This document shows, one piece after another, positions 21,423 to 31,256 of a stretch of DNA of 64,000 nucleotides. Both the position numbers and the translations under genes were made by a program. The notes beneath the pieces are model-generated. The model had not been told where the DNA came from, searched no databases, and saw only the letters and a program-made list of their open reading frames with translations. Location: NCBI RefSeq assembly GCF_963378095.1, contig NZ_OY726397.1:5270001-5334000 (forward strand), in the 5' to 3' direction. Source of the DNA: Mycolicibacterium sp. MU0053 (GTDB lineage Bacteria; Actinomycetota; Actinomycetes; Mycobacteriales; Mycobacteriaceae). The number at the start of each line of letters is the position of its first letter. The stretch's first letter is position 1.

Positions 21423-23360
21423 CTAGGGCCGGAAAAGGATCCCGTCCGCCGAGGCCGCCGCCATCAACTCCGGAATCGTCATATCCCCGTAGCCGGTGTG
21501 CACGGGCCCCCGCTTCGTGCCGAGGAACGGCACCACGCCGGGGTCCGACGTGACGTCGAGATGGTAGGCCTGCACACCGGGCAGGTGGTACTGGAAGAAG
21601 TTCATCAGATAGTCCACCAGGAAGATCGCGCTGCCCACCGGGCTCCTGCCCCACAGCGCCGCGGCGTTGTACAGCGGCGTCATGGCGGCGGGATCGCCCA
21701 CCATCACGATGGGGCCGTAGTGCGGTTTGCTGCCGCCGCCGGGCACATACGGCGGCATGAACGGTTGCAGTCCAGGCAGATCGGTGGACATGTACGGCGC
21801 GGAACTTCCGTAGGTGCCGATGTTGACGAACATCGACTCGGCGCCGTTGCCGTCGACGACGGTGTTGATGCCGGGCGCCTCGAACCCGATGCCCGAAAGG
21901 CCGGTCTGCTGCGCGACGTACTGGGCCTCCCAGCCGCCGAGCGAGTGACCCGTGACGAAGAGGTCGTCCTCGCCGAAGCCCTGCAGCGCCGCCTCGGCCT
22001 GCACCTGCTCGGCGAAGTCGAGGGCGTCGTGAAACGCCCACGGCGTGGTCCCGGTGAACACGATCTGCAGGTCGGCGATGACCTGCGGGATCACGATGAG
22101 CGGGTTGAACAACAGATGCGTCCCGCCCGTCGTGCCCTGATAGGCGATGATCACCTGCCCCTCGGGGGTCACCCAGGCCTTGCCCACCATGCCCGTGAGG
22201 ATGTTGGTTCTCGACATCTGGCGGCCGTTCACGACGAACGGCTTCAGGTCCCCGGGAGTCGAGCCGAGCACGTACGCGGCCGTCGACGCGTTGAGGAACT
22301 GCGCCACCGTGGGAGTCGGCCTGTCGGTCGGCCCGTCGTAGGTCAGTGTCGGGACCGCGGGTTGCGGAGGCGGGGGCTGCTGGAGGCCCAGCAGGCGCTC
22401 CACTTCACGGAAGGCGCCGAAGATCAGGTCGTTGATCGGGGTGAGGCTGACCGGAAGCGTAGGGCTGTTGGCCGAGGAGGTGAAGTCCAGCGCCTCCAGC
22501 ACCGCGTTGACAATGCGGCCGGGCAGTTCCAGCAGCTTGGCGCCCGGCGACAGCGGTTGTGGCGCAACGGGAGTCGTCGTCTCGACCGTGGTTGGGTCGA
22601 CGACGGCGGCGAGCGGCGCCGGCAGGTCGATCTGACCTGCCGCCGACGGTTGGACTTGCGCCGGCTTTGGCTGCGCAGCCAGGGCGGCGGGGAGTTCGGG
22701 TGGGGCAGTCGGCGTCACCACCGCCGCGCTGAGTTCCGGCGCCGCCGCGTTGCCGAATGTCGTCAGGGTCCGCTTGAGCGTGACCCTGTCACGAACCCGC
22801 AGGACATCCGCCGGGGCGGTGGTGCCGACCGGATTGACTTCCACGACAACCGGTTCGGGAACGACGGGCGTTTCCGGGGTCGTGTCCACGGACGGCACCT
22901 GCCCGACGGTCTCGACCGCCGGCGGGTCAGCGATCTGAGCCGAGGGAACCGCTGAAATTTGGCGGGGCTTGGTGGTGTCAGCGCCCCGATCCAGCCCGTG
23001 GGCCTTCACCCGGGCCAGTGCGTCCTTCACCCGGGCCGGGATGTCGGTCACCCGGGCGTCTTTCGTGGCCTTTCGGTTGGCGAACGGCCTGTCCCCGCCC
23101 GATGCCTCGCCGCCTGCCTGGCCGGCGCGGGTCGGCCTACCCGGCGCGGCCCCAGGTCCACGTGTGGAATCGGTGCGCCCCGGTGTCCCCGCGTCGGCCG
23201 ACCCTGCGCTGGCGGTCGATGACGATCCGGAGTCGTCTGCGTCCGCCCAGGCGATGCCCGGTGCGGGTGCGTAAAGGACCCCGACCGACACGACCGCTGC
23301 GATCCCGTAGCGGAACATCCTGCGCTTCGGTCGAACTTCCGCCTTCTCGACATCGTTCAC
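21423..23360 (-). CDS. Secreted lipase-like protein with long disordered N-terminal region
   Basis: 645 residues. Signal peptide at 1-40 (RRMFRYGIAAVVSVGVLYAPAPGIAWAD), then about 290 low-complexity residues rich in Pro, Ala, Thr and Val. A C-terminal alpha/beta-hydrolase domain (about 335-645) resembles class 3 lipases, with nucleophile Ser473 in TGHSLGG, ALDFAEQVQ before it and YHLDVTSDP near the end. Probably exported and acting on lipids at or beyond the envelope. The disordered region may span or anchor to the cell wall. Substrate unknown. Confidence 0.82.
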   Translation of the reverse strand: MNDVEKAEVRPKRRMFRYGIAAVVSVGVLYAPAPGIAWADADDSGSSSTASAGSADAGTPGRTDSTRGPGAAPGRPTRAGQAGGEASGGDRPFANRKATKDARVTDIPARVKDALARVKAHGLDRGADTTKPRQISAVPSAQIADPPAVETVGQVPSVDTTPETPVVPEPVVVEVNPVGTTAPADVLRVRDRVTLKRTLTTFGNAAAPELSAAVVTPTAPPELPAALAAQPKPAQVQPSAAGQIDLPAPLAAVVDPTTVETTTPVAPQPLSPGAKLLELPGRIVNAVLEALDFTSSANSPTLPVSLTPINDLIFGAFREVERLLGLQQPPPPQPAVPTLTYDGPTDRPTPTVAQFLNASTAAYVLGSTPGDLKPFVVNGRQMSRTNILTGMVGKAWVTPEGQVIIAYQGTTGGTHLLFNPLIVIPQVIADLQIVFTGTTPWAFHDALDFAEQVQAEAALQGFGEDDLFVTGHSLGGWEAQYVAQQTGLSGIGFEAPGINTVVDGNGAESMFVNIGTYGSSAPYMSTDLPGLQPFMPPYVPGGGSKPHYGPIVMVGDPAAMTPLYNAAALWGRSPVGSAIFLVDYLMNFFQYHLPGVQAYHLDVTSDPGVVPFLGTKRGPVHTGYGDMTIPELMAAASADGILFRP

Positions 23361-23491
23361 TGCGGACGCTCTCCCTCGGATCGGCGTGGGTCAAAATGTG
23401 ACAACACACAATGTCACATGTAGGTGGGCCTTGGCCGCTGTTTCGCCGGAACTTTGCCTCCTGACCTGCGCTGCGCTCGTAGGCTGAGGCG

Positions 23492-23626
23492 ATGAGCGCC
23501 TCCGCCACGACCGCACTGCCCTGGCTCTGGCTTCGCCACGGCCTGCGGTTCATCGCGGTCGGCCGGCAGGCATCCGCGGCCGAGTGCCCGATGACCGCAA
23601 CCGGACCATCCCCGGCGCGCAGCTAG
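23492..23626 (+). CDS. Possible small leaderless gene before the hydrolase-cyclase
   Basis: A 44-codon frame whose ATG lies 6 bases after TAGGCT (23480-23485), a good mycobacterial -10. TTGCCT at 23454-23459 is a weak -35 with a long 20-base spacer. It ends 10 bases before the hydrolase-cyclase ATG. It has no recognisable motif, and the peptide may only serve to start the transcript. It could be chance. Confidence 0.35.
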   Translation: MSASATTALPWLWLRHGLRFIAVGRQASAAECPMTATGPSPARS

Positions 23627-23636
23627 GCATCCCTGG

Positions 23637-24983
23637 ATGGTCAACGTTCCCGAGACCAGATACGCGCGAGACGGTGACGTCCACCTCGCGTATCAGGTCG
23701 TCGGTGACAGTGGGCCCGACCTGCTGTTCGTGCCCACCGCGACCTTTCCCATCGATCTGCTCTGGGACGACCCCACCGTCGCGGGCCTGCTGCGCAGGCT
23801 GGCGTCCTTCGGTCGCCTGATCCTGTCCGACCTGCTGGGGGTCGGCAGTTCCGACGCGGTGCCGATCAACCGGCGCGCGGCGATGCAGTCCTGGACCGAC
23901 GGGCTGACCGCCGTGTTGGATGACGTCGGCAGCGATTGCGTGGCGATCGTGGCGATGTCCGAATCCGCGCTGCCCGCCATGCTGTTGAGCGCGACGCATC
24001 CGCAGCGCGTGCGGGCATTGGTGTTGTGGAGCCCCTATGCCCGCTACGTTCGCGGCCCCGACCGCACGTTCGGGATGCCCGAACCGGTGCTCACCAAGTA
24101 CCTGCAGGGTTATCGAGACACCGTCGGCAGGGGAGCCGTCGTCGACCACCTCGCACCGAGTTGGACCGGCGACCCCGCCAAACGACGGTGGTGGGCCCGC
24201 AATGAGCGGCTGTCCGGCGGACCCGGGTACTTCGAGAAGATCTTGGACGTCTTCCTGCGCACCGATGTCGGCCCCGCGCTCGCGAGCATCCAGGCCCCGA
24301 CGCTGGTGCTGCACCGCCGCGGGGACCGGCACGTGATCGGCGCGCACGCCCGCGAGGTCGCAGCGCGGATCCCGCGTGCGCGCCTGGTCCAACTGGACGG
24401 CGAGGACAACGCGCTGTTCGCCGGCGACGCCGACCGGGCGCTCGACGAGATCGAGTCATTCGTCACCGGCACCCGCCGCAGCGGCCCGACCAGCCGAGTG
24501 CTCTCGACCGTGCTGTTCACCGACATCGTCGGGTCGACCGAGCGCGCCGTCGAGTTGGGCGACGAGGCCTGGTCGTCCATCCTCGATGCGCACGACCGGA
24601 CCGTGGCGCAGCGTGTGAGCGCCGCGCGCGGCGTCGTCGTCAAGTTCACCGGCGACGGTGCCATGGCCACCTTCGATGGTCCGGCGCGCGCCATCGACTG
24701 CGCGTGCGCGATCCGCGACGCCGTGGATGACCTCGGGCTGAAGGTCCGCGCCGGCCTGCACACCGGCGAGGTGGAGGTGGTCGACGGCGACGTTCATGGC
24801 ATCGCGGTGCACATCGCGGCGCGGATCATGGCGCTCGCGGCCCCCGGTGAGGTGCTCGTATCGGGTGGCATCCCGCCCCTGGTGCTCGGGTCGAGGATCA
24901 CGTTCGAGGGCCGGGGCAGCCATCACCTCAGGGGCGTCCCGCACCGCTGGCCCGTGCACGCGGTCGTCGCGGGCCAAGGCTGA
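23637..24983 (+). CDS. Alpha/beta hydrolase fused to class III adenylate/guanylate cyclase
   Basis: 448 residues: a hydrolase-like domain (about 5-278) and a cyclase catalytic domain (about 288-445). Cyclase metal-binding aspartates are D296 (FTDIVGS) and D340 (KFTGDG), followed by HTGEVE and HIAARIMALA. Such fusions are common in mycobacteria; the hydrolase part probably senses a ligand and sets cyclic-nucleotide output. The expected GxSxG elbow is degenerate (MSESAL, 107-112), and the catalytic His position reads DGEDNALF, so the hydrolase part is probably inactive as an enzyme. Confidence 0.88.
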   Translation: MVNVPETRYARDGDVHLAYQVVGDSGPDLLFVPTATFPIDLLWDDPTVAGLLRRLASFGRLILSDLLGVGSSDAVPINRRAAMQSWTDGLTAVLDDVGSDCVAIVAMSESALPAMLLSATHPQRVRALVLWSPYARYVRGPDRTFGMPEPVLTKYLQGYRDTVGRGAVVDHLAPSWTGDPAKRRWWARNERLSGGPGYFEKILDVFLRTDVGPALASIQAPTLVLHRRGDRHVIGAHAREVAARIPRARLVQLDGEDNALFAGDADRALDEIESFVTGTRRSGPTSRVLSTVLFTDIVGSTERAVELGDEAWSSILDAHDRTVAQRVSAARGVVVKFTGDGAMATFDGPARAIDCACAIRDAVDDLGLKVRAGLHTGEVEVVDGDVHGIAVHIAARIMALAAPGEVLVSGGIPPLVLGSRITFEGRGSHHLRGVPHRWPVHAVVAGQG

Positions 24984-25101
24984 ACCTAATCTGACGTTGC
25001 GATGACCGCAGCGCCACCGCGCCTGCGGGTTACGTGAGGTCGTCGGTCCCGGCGTCTACGATTCCTGCGGCCCCCTCTCGGCATCGACAAAAGGACCCGC
25101 A

Positions 25102-27135
25102 GTGAGTTACACCGCCGCCGACATCACCGAACTCGATGATGTCCAGCACACACGCCTGCGGCCGGCGGTCAACCTGGGCCTCGACGTGCTCAACACCGCG
25201 TTGCGTGAGCTGATCGACAACGCCATCGAGGAAGTGGCCGACCCCACCCACGGCGGCTCCTGCGTGACGATCACCTTGCACGCCGACGGATCGGTCAGCG
25301 TCGCCGACGACGGCCGCGGCCTGCCCGTCGACTCCGACCCGGTGAACGGCAAGAACGGCATCGTCAAGACACTGGGGACCGCGCGGGCCGGCGGCAAGTT
25401 CTCCGCGCATACCGATGCCGCCAGCACGGGTGCCGGTTTGAACGGAATCGGGGCCGCCGCCGCGGTGTTCATTTCGGCGCGCACCGACGTCACGGTGCGC
25501 CGGGCCGGCAAGACCTACGTGCAGAGCTTCGGCCGCGGCTATCCCGGCGTGTTCGAGGGTAAGGATTTCGACCCGGACGCCCCATTCACTCGCGCCGACA
25601 ACCAGAAGCTGCGCGGCGCCGGCAACCGAAAGCCGGACGCCCACGGCACGACGGTGCGGATCCTGTTCGACCCGGAGGTGGTCCCGGATACCAGCGTCGA
25701 CGTCGGTGAGGTGCTGCTGCGCGCCCACGCCGCGGCCCGGATGTCGCCCGGCGTGCACCTGGTCGTCGTCGACGAAGGCTGGCCCGGCGAGGAGGTCCCG
25801 CCGGCGTTGCTCGAACCCTTCGACGGACCGTGGGGCACGGACACGCTGCTGGACCTGATGTGCACCGCGGCCGACACTCCCGCCCCTGGCATCCGCGCCG
25901 TCGTCGAGGGTCGCGGTGAGTACACCACCGGCCGCGGCCCGACCCCGTTCCGCTGGTCGCTCACCGCGGGCCCGGCCGAGCCGGCCACGGTGGCCGCATT
26001 CTGCAACACCGTTCGCACCCCCGGCGGGGGATCCCACCTGACGGCCGCCATCAAGGGCTTGTCGGAGGCGCTGGCCGACCGGGCCTCGCGCATCCGCGAC
26101 CTGGGCCTGGCCAAGGGCGAAGAAGGCCCGGAGCCACAGGATTTCGCGGCGGTCACCGCGCTCGCCGTGGATACCCGCGCGCCTGATGTCGCGTGGGACT
26201 CCCAGGCAAAGACCGCGGTGTCGTCGCGGTCGTTGAACGTGGCGATGGCCCCGGATGTCGCGCGCAGCGTCACCATCTGGGCGGCGAACCCCGCCAACGG
26301 GGACGCGGTGTCGTTGTGGACCAAGCTGGCGCTGGAGTCCGCCCGGGCCCGGCGCAGCGCGGAAGGGGCGAAGGCGCGGGCCCGCGCGGCGTCCAAAGCC
26401 AAGGGGCTGGGCACGAATCTGTCGCTGCCACCCAAGCTGCTGCCCAGCCGGGAGAGCGGGCGCGGGTCGGGTGCCGAGTTGTTCCTGTGCGAAGGCGATT
26501 CCGCGCTGGGCACCATCAAGGCCGCGCGGGACGCCACCTTTCAGGCGGCCTTCCCTCTGAAAGGTAAGCCCCCCAACGTCTACGGGTTCACGCTCAACAA
26601 GGCGCGGGCCAAGGACGAGTTCGATTCGATCGAACGCATCCTCGGTTGCGGCGTGCGGGAGACCTGTGACCCCGAGCTGTGCCGCTACGACCGGATCCTG
26701 TTCGCCTCCGACGCCGACCCCGACGGCGGCAACATCAACTCCAGCCTGATCTCGATGTTCCTCGACTTCTACCGCCCGCTCGTCGAAGCCGGGATGGTGT
26801 ACGTGACGCTGCCGCCGCTGTTCGTGGTCAAGGACGGCACTCAGCGGATCTATTGCCAGGACGAGTCCGAGCGCGACGCGGCCGTGGCCAAGATGAAGGC
26901 CACCTCGAAGCGCAAGGTCGAGGTGCAGCGCAACAAGGGCCTCGGCGAGATGGACGCCGACGACTTCTGGAACACCGTGCTGGATCCGCAGCGCCGCACC
27001 GTCATTCGGGTGCATCCCGACGACGATGAGAAGAAGTTGCGGCACACGTTGTTCGGCGGACCGCCCGAGGGCCGGCGCACCTGGATGGCCGATATCGCCT
27101 CCCGCGTCGACACCGCTTCCCTCGATCTCGACTAG
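25102..27135 (+). CDS. Atypical type II topoisomerase, GyrB/ParE-like subunit (TopoM-like)
   Basis: 677 residues. GHKL ATPase region with RELIDNAIEE (Asn40), DDGRGLP, and GAGLNGIGAA in place of the usual GGLHGVG. The Toprim domain has CEGDSA (Glu464) and SDADPDGGN (Asp537, 539, 541). Starts with GTG at 25102. With the gene 17 bases downstream it forms a complete heterodimeric topoisomerase distinct from gyrase. It is like the TopoM enzyme described from M. smegmatis, which can introduce positive supercoils in vitro (known for that enzyme, inferred here). Confidence 0.88.
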   Translation: MSYTAADITELDDVQHTRLRPAVNLGLDVLNTALRELIDNAIEEVADPTHGGSCVTITLHADGSVSVADDGRGLPVDSDPVNGKNGIVKTLGTARAGGKFSAHTDAASTGAGLNGIGAAAAVFISARTDVTVRRAGKTYVQSFGRGYPGVFEGKDFDPDAPFTRADNQKLRGAGNRKPDAHGTTVRILFDPEVVPDTSVDVGEVLLRAHAAARMSPGVHLVVVDEGWPGEEVPPALLEPFDGPWGTDTLLDLMCTAADTPAPGIRAVVEGRGEYTTGRGPTPFRWSLTAGPAEPATVAAFCNTVRTPGGGSHLTAAIKGLSEALADRASRIRDLGLAKGEEGPEPQDFAAVTALAVDTRAPDVAWDSQAKTAVSSRSLNVAMAPDVARSVTIWAANPANGDAVSLWTKLALESARARRSAEGAKARARAASKAKGLGTNLSLPPKLLPSRESGRGSGAELFLCEGDSALGTIKAARDATFQAAFPLKGKPPNVYGFTLNKARAKDEFDSIERILGCGVRETCDPELCRYDRILFASDADPDGGNINSSLISMFLDFYRPLVEAGMVYVTLPPLFVVKDGTQRIYCQDESERDAAVAKMKATSKRKVEVQRNKGLGEMDADDFWNTVLDPQRRTVIRVHPDDDEKKLRHTLFGGPPEGRRTWMADIASRVDTASLDLD

Positions 27136-27152
27136 GAACGTAGGTAATCACT

Positions 27153-29294
27153 GTGACCGCCACCCTGGATGTTCCCGAGCAGAATCCCGACCTGGTGCTC
27201 GAACAGAGCGCCGACGACTACTGGAACCACTATCAGCTGACCTTTGCGCTCTACAGCGTCAGCGACCGCGCCATCCCGTCGGCGTTCGACGGGCTCAAGC
27301 CGGGCCAGCGGCGTCTGCTCTACCAGATGCACGACTCGAAACTGCTGCCCGGCAACAAGCCGCAGAAGTCCTCGAAGGTCTGTTCAGCCGTCACCGGCAA
27401 CCTGCACCCGCACGGCGGCGCGTCGATGTACGGCGCGGCGGCGCTGATGGCCGCCGAGTTCCAGCGCGTCAAAGTCATTGACGGACAGGGCGCTTTCCCG
27501 CGCATCCAGGGCGACATACCGGCCGCCGACCGCTACACCGAGATGCGGCTGTCCGCGCCCGGTGCCGCGCTGACCGCCGAACTCGACAGTCACGCGGTAC
27601 CGATGGTGGCGACCTTCGACGGCGAGTGGATCGAGCCCACGGTGCTGCCGGCCCAGTGGCCGGTGCTGTTGTGCAACGGTGCGATGGGCATCGCCGAGGG
27701 GTGGGCCACCAAGGTCCCGGCGCACAATCCGCGCGAGATCATGGCCGCCTGTCGGGCGCTGTTGAAGACCCCGAACATGACCGACGACCGCCTGGTCAAG
27801 CTCATTCCCGGGCCGGACTGGGGCTGCGGCGCGACGGTGGTCGGCACCGCCGGGCTGCGCGAATACATCACCACCGGTCGCGGCCAGTTCACGGTGCGCG
27901 GCACGGTGACCGTCGACGGAAAGAACTGCATTGTCACCGAGCTGCCGCCCGGTGTCGCGAGTAACACTGTGCAGGAACGGATCCGGGCGCTTGTCGAGTC
28001 CGGCGAAATGCCCGGTGTCGCGGACATGTCGGATCTGACCGATCGCCGCAACGGGTTACGGATCGTCGTCACCGCCAAGCGCGGACACAACGCCGAGCAG
28101 ATCCGTGAACAGCTGCTGGCCCTGACACCGCTGGAGTCGACCTTCGCCGCCAGCCTCGTCGCTCTCGACGAGAACCGGGTGCCGCGCTGGTGGTCGGTGC
28201 GGGAGCTGATCGCCGCGTTCCTGTCGCTGCGCGACTCGGTGGTGCTGCACCGCAGCGAGTACCGGTTGGAGAAGGTCGCCGCGCGCCGCCATCTGGTGGC
28301 CGGCCTGATGACCATCCACCTCGACATCGACGCCGCGGTGGCGGTGATCCGGGGATCCGACACCGTCGACGAGGCCCGCCAGGGTCTGCAGGACCGGTTC
28401 GCGATCGACGCCGTGCAGGCCGACTATGTGCTGGCGTTGCAACTGCGCCGCCTGACCAAACTCGACGTCATCGAACTGCGGGCCGAGGCCGAGAAGCTGG
28501 ACGCCGAGTTCGCCGAACTCACCGAGTTGGTGGCCAATCCAGATGCCCGCCGAGTGGTGATCGACAAGGAACTGGTGGAGACGGCGAAGCTGTTCAAGGG
28601 TTCGGAGTTCGATCGCCGCACCGTGCTGGACTTCGACGCCGCTCCCGTCACCGCGGGAGCCGCGGACGACGGCCCGCGCGAGCGCAAGGTCAACGCGGCC
28701 TGGCGACTCGACGATCGAGGGGTGTTCTCCGACAGCCACGGCGAGTTGCTCACCTCCGGCCTGGGATGGGCGGTGTGGACCGACGGTCGGGTGAAGTTCA
28801 CCACCGGCGGCGGTCTGCCGTACAAGATCCGCGACATCCCGGTCGCCCCCGACATCACCGGGTTGCTGGGTTCGGGGGTGCTGCCCGAGGGTTTCCACCT
28901 GGCGCTGGTGACCCGACGCGGAAAGATCTTGCGCCTCGACCCGGCAGCGGTGAATCCGCAGGGCGCGGCCGGCAATGGCGTGGCCGGGGTCAAGCTGACC
29001 GGCGACGGCGACGAGGTGATCGCCGCGCTACCGGTGTCCTGCGCCAACGGCGAAGCCATGCTGTCGTTGTCCGAAAAGAGTTGGAAGGTCACCGAAGTCG
29101 CCGACATTCCGGTGAAGGGCCGCGGCGGCGCCGGGGTCGGGTTCCATCCGTTCGTCAAGGGCGAGGACGCCCTGCTGGCGGCGACGATCTCGGTGACCGG
29201 GTACGTGCGCGGCAAGCGCAAGGTGCGGGCCGAGAATCGGGCGAAGGCGTCGATCAAGGGGTCCGGTGTGGACGTGACGCCGGCCGGCCCCTAA
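27153..29294 (+). CDS. Atypical type II topoisomerase, GyrA/ParC-like subunit (TopoM-like)
   Basis: 713 residues, shorter than gyrase A because of a small C-terminal beta-propeller region. Breakage-rejoining domain with GLKPGQRRLLY, NLHPHGGASMYGAAALM and catalytic Tyr128 in ADRYTEMRL. At the quinolone-resistance positions it has Gly89-Ala90 and Gly94 where E. coli GyrA has Asp82-Ser83 and Asp87. Starts with GTG at 27153. It forms a two-gene operon with the B subunit; the last 180 residues look like reduced propeller repeats. Confidence 0.88.
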   Translation: MTATLDVPEQNPDLVLEQSADDYWNHYQLTFALYSVSDRAIPSAFDGLKPGQRRLLYQMHDSKLLPGNKPQKSSKVCSAVTGNLHPHGGASMYGAAALMAAEFQRVKVIDGQGAFPRIQGDIPAADRYTEMRLSAPGAALTAELDSHAVPMVATFDGEWIEPTVLPAQWPVLLCNGAMGIAEGWATKVPAHNPREIMAACRALLKTPNMTDDRLVKLIPGPDWGCGATVVGTAGLREYITTGRGQFTVRGTVTVDGKNCIVTELPPGVASNTVQERIRALVESGEMPGVADMSDLTDRRNGLRIVVTAKRGHNAEQIREQLLALTPLESTFAASLVALDENRVPRWWSVRELIAAFLSLRDSVVLHRSEYRLEKVAARRHLVAGLMTIHLDIDAAVAVIRGSDTVDEARQGLQDRFAIDAVQADYVLALQLRRLTKLDVIELRAEAEKLDAEFAELTELVANPDARRVVIDKELVETAKLFKGSEFDRRTVLDFDAAPVTAGAADDGPRERKVNAAWRLDDRGVFSDSHGELLTSGLGWAVWTDGRVKFTTGGGLPYKIRDIPVAPDITGLLGSGVLPEGFHLALVTRRGKILRLDPAAVNPQGAAGNGVAGVKLTGDGDEVIAALPVSCANGEAMLSLSEKSWKVTEVADIPVKGRGGAGVGFHPFVKGEDALLAATISVTGYVRGKRKVRAENRAKASIKGSGVDVTPAGP

Positions 29295-29381
29295 GGCATC
29301 AGCAACCTTCGGACGTCGCCGCCGCGGCGGCGCCAGCGGCGTCCGGGTCGTGATCCGGCGGCCACACCGGGCCGAGGCTGT

Positions 29382-30983
29382 CTATTCCGTCGCCTGGTTT
29401 GGCTCGGTTGTCACATCCAGCGGTTTGTGCTCGACGACTTCGTCCGTCCCGGGCCGGTCGTCGTACCGCGACATGTACGCGTCGATCTCGTCGGCGATCT
29501 CCGGTCCGGGGATGCCCCACCCCGGCTGATAGCCGTACACATCTGCGAGGGTTCGGTGCCCGCGGTCCCCGTCGAGGATCTCGACGTCGTCGGGGCCCAG
29601 CAGAGCGGGGTGACGAACCCCGGCCGCCTCTGAGACCTTCACGAGATCGCGGCGCAACGTCAGGATGTAGTTGGCCAGCCGATGCGACTTCTGCTCCGGA
29701 TCCAGCCCCCGCGCCAGCCACGCGTTCTGCGTCGCGACACCGGTCGGACAGCGATCGGTGTGGCACTTCTGCGCCTGAATACAGCCGATCGCCAGCATCG
29801 CCTCCCGCGCCACCGTGATGACGTCGACGCCCAGGGCAAACGCCACAATCGCGTTGGCGGGCAGTCCGAGTTTGCCCGACCCGATCCAGGTGACCCGGTC
29901 GGTCAAGCCCGCCTGCGCGAACAGTCCGTACACCCGCGCGAAGCCGAGCCGGAACGGGAACGACACATGATCGGCGAAGACCAGCGGGGCGGCGCCGGTG
30001 CCGCCCTCGCCGCCGTCGATCGTGATGAAATCCACGCCGCGCTGACCGTCGGCCATCCGGTCGGCCAGTTCGTGCCAGAAGCCCAATTCCCCCACCGCCG
30101 ACTTGATGCCGACGGGCAACCCCGTGGCATCGGCGACCCGCTCGATGACGTCGAGCATCTCGTCGACATTGCGAAACGCGGTGTGCCGGGAGGGGCTCGC
30201 GACGTCTTTCCCTTGCTCGACGCCCCGGATCCTGGCGATCTCCGCGTTCACCTTCGCGCCCGGCAGATGACCGCCCAGACCCGGTTTTGCGCCCTGGCTC
30301 AGCTTGAATTCGATTGCGCGTACCGGCCCGGACGCGACGACGTCGACGAGCCGATCCAGGTCGAAGTCGCCGCTCTCGTCGCGGCAACCGAAATACCCGG
30401 TGCCGATCTGGAACACCAGGTCACCACCCTGGCGATGGTGCTCCGACAGACCGCCCTCGCCGGTGTTGTGCCAACAATCGGCGATCTTGGCACCCTTGTT
30501 GATCGCCTGGACCGCTTGCGGGCTGAGCGAACCGAAGGACATTCCCGACACGTTGACCGCAGACGGCGGCCGGAAGGCATGCCGACGTCCGCGGGGGCCG
30601 CCGAGCAACTTCGCACCGGGCACCTCGATGTCGCGCCCGTGGATTGGCGAGGCGGGCACGACGTCGGAGAACGTGGCCTGCTTGATGATCGGGTAGGCGG
30701 CGTTCTCGGTGTCGTTGTCCGTGCCGAACGCGAAGTAGTTGTTCTCCTTCTTCGCCGAGGTGTACACCCAGCGCCGCTGGTCGCGACTGAACGGCCGCTC
30801 GGCATCGTTGCTGGTGATGATGTACTGGCGCAACTCCGGGCCGACCGATTCCAGTAGGTACCTCGCCCGGGCGATGATCGGGAAGTTGCGACGCAGGGTC
30901 TGCTCCTTTTGGACCAGGTCCTGCACGGCGATGCCGACGAGGGCGGCGACGGGAGCCAGTGCCGCGAGCGTCCGCTTCTTCAT
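29382..30983 (-). CDS. FMN-binding glutamate-synthase-like protein
   Basis: About 533 residues of the stand-alone glutamate synthase FMN-domain family (GltB domain 2 fold). An N-terminal hydrophobic stretch (MKKRTLAALAPVAALVGIAV) may be a membrane anchor. Then VNVSGMSFGSLSPQAVQAINKG, EFKLSQGAKPGLGGHLPG, TIDGGEGGTGAAP and IQAQKCHTDRCPTGVATQ (Fe-S cysteines). It lacks the glutaminase domain, so it is not a normal glutamate synthase; the reaction is unknown. Start codons at 30983, 31004 or 31013 are all possible. A second protein of this family, with a Rieske domain, is encoded at 60637-62268. Confidence 0.85.
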   Translation of the reverse strand: MKKRTLAALAPVAALVGIAVQDLVQKEQTLRRNFPIIARARYLLESVGPELRQYIITSNDAERPFSRDQRRWVYTSAKKENNYFAFGTDNDTENAAYPIIKQATFSDVVPASPIHGRDIEVPGAKLLGGPRGRRHAFRPPSAVNVSGMSFGSLSPQAVQAINKGAKIADCWHNTGEGGLSEHHRQGGDLVFQIGTGYFGCRDESGDFDLDRLVDVVASGPVRAIEFKLSQGAKPGLGGHLPGAKVNAEIARIRGVEQGKDVASPSRHTAFRNVDEMLDVIERVADATGLPVGIKSAVGELGFWHELADRMADGQRGVDFITIDGGEGGTGAAPLVFADHVSFPFRLGFARVYGLFAQAGLTDRVTWIGSGKLGLPANAIVAFALGVDVITVAREAMLAIGCIQAQKCHTDRCPTGVATQNAWLARGLDPEQKSHRLANYILTLRRDLVKVSEAAGVRHPALLGPDDVEILDGDRGHRTLADVYGYQPGWGIPGPEIADEIDAYMSRYDDRPGTDEVVEHKPLDVTTEPNQATE

Positions 30984-31067
30984 GCCGTTCAGCCTGCCAT
31001 TCATCAGCGGCACATGCCAGGAAACCCCCGTCGCCGAAACCAGCTGTGATCGGAGGCGCGACCCCAG

Positions 31068-31256
31068 CTACCGCTCCCCGTCGATGACCGCGTCGACGCT
31101 TGCCCCGCCCAGTGCGATCACTGTGGCCGGTCCGACGGGTACGAACGGAACCTCCTCGGCGCCAGGACTTTTGCCCGTCAGCGCCGCCAGGCCGAAGATA
31201 GCTTCGTCGGGAACCGCACGGATCTGGCGAGTACGGTGCCCGGCAAGCATCATCAA
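31068..31256 (-). CDS. Small hypothetical reading frame
   Basis: About 60 codons, starting at TTG 31256 or ATG 31253, overlapping the stop of the small membrane frame upstream. It has no recognisable domain; the sequence AVPDEAIFGLAALTGKSPG looks protein-like rather than random. It lies at the edge of a region of broken genes, so it may be a remnant. Confidence 0.3.
   Translation of the reverse strand: MMMLAGHRTRQIRAVPDEAIFGLAALTGKSPGAEEVPFVPVGPATVIALGGASVDAVIDGER

Noticed and set aside
25030..27045. 671-codon minus-strand frame opposite the topoisomerase B subunit
   Set aside because: Antisense shadow; the plus strand carries GHKL and Toprim motifs.
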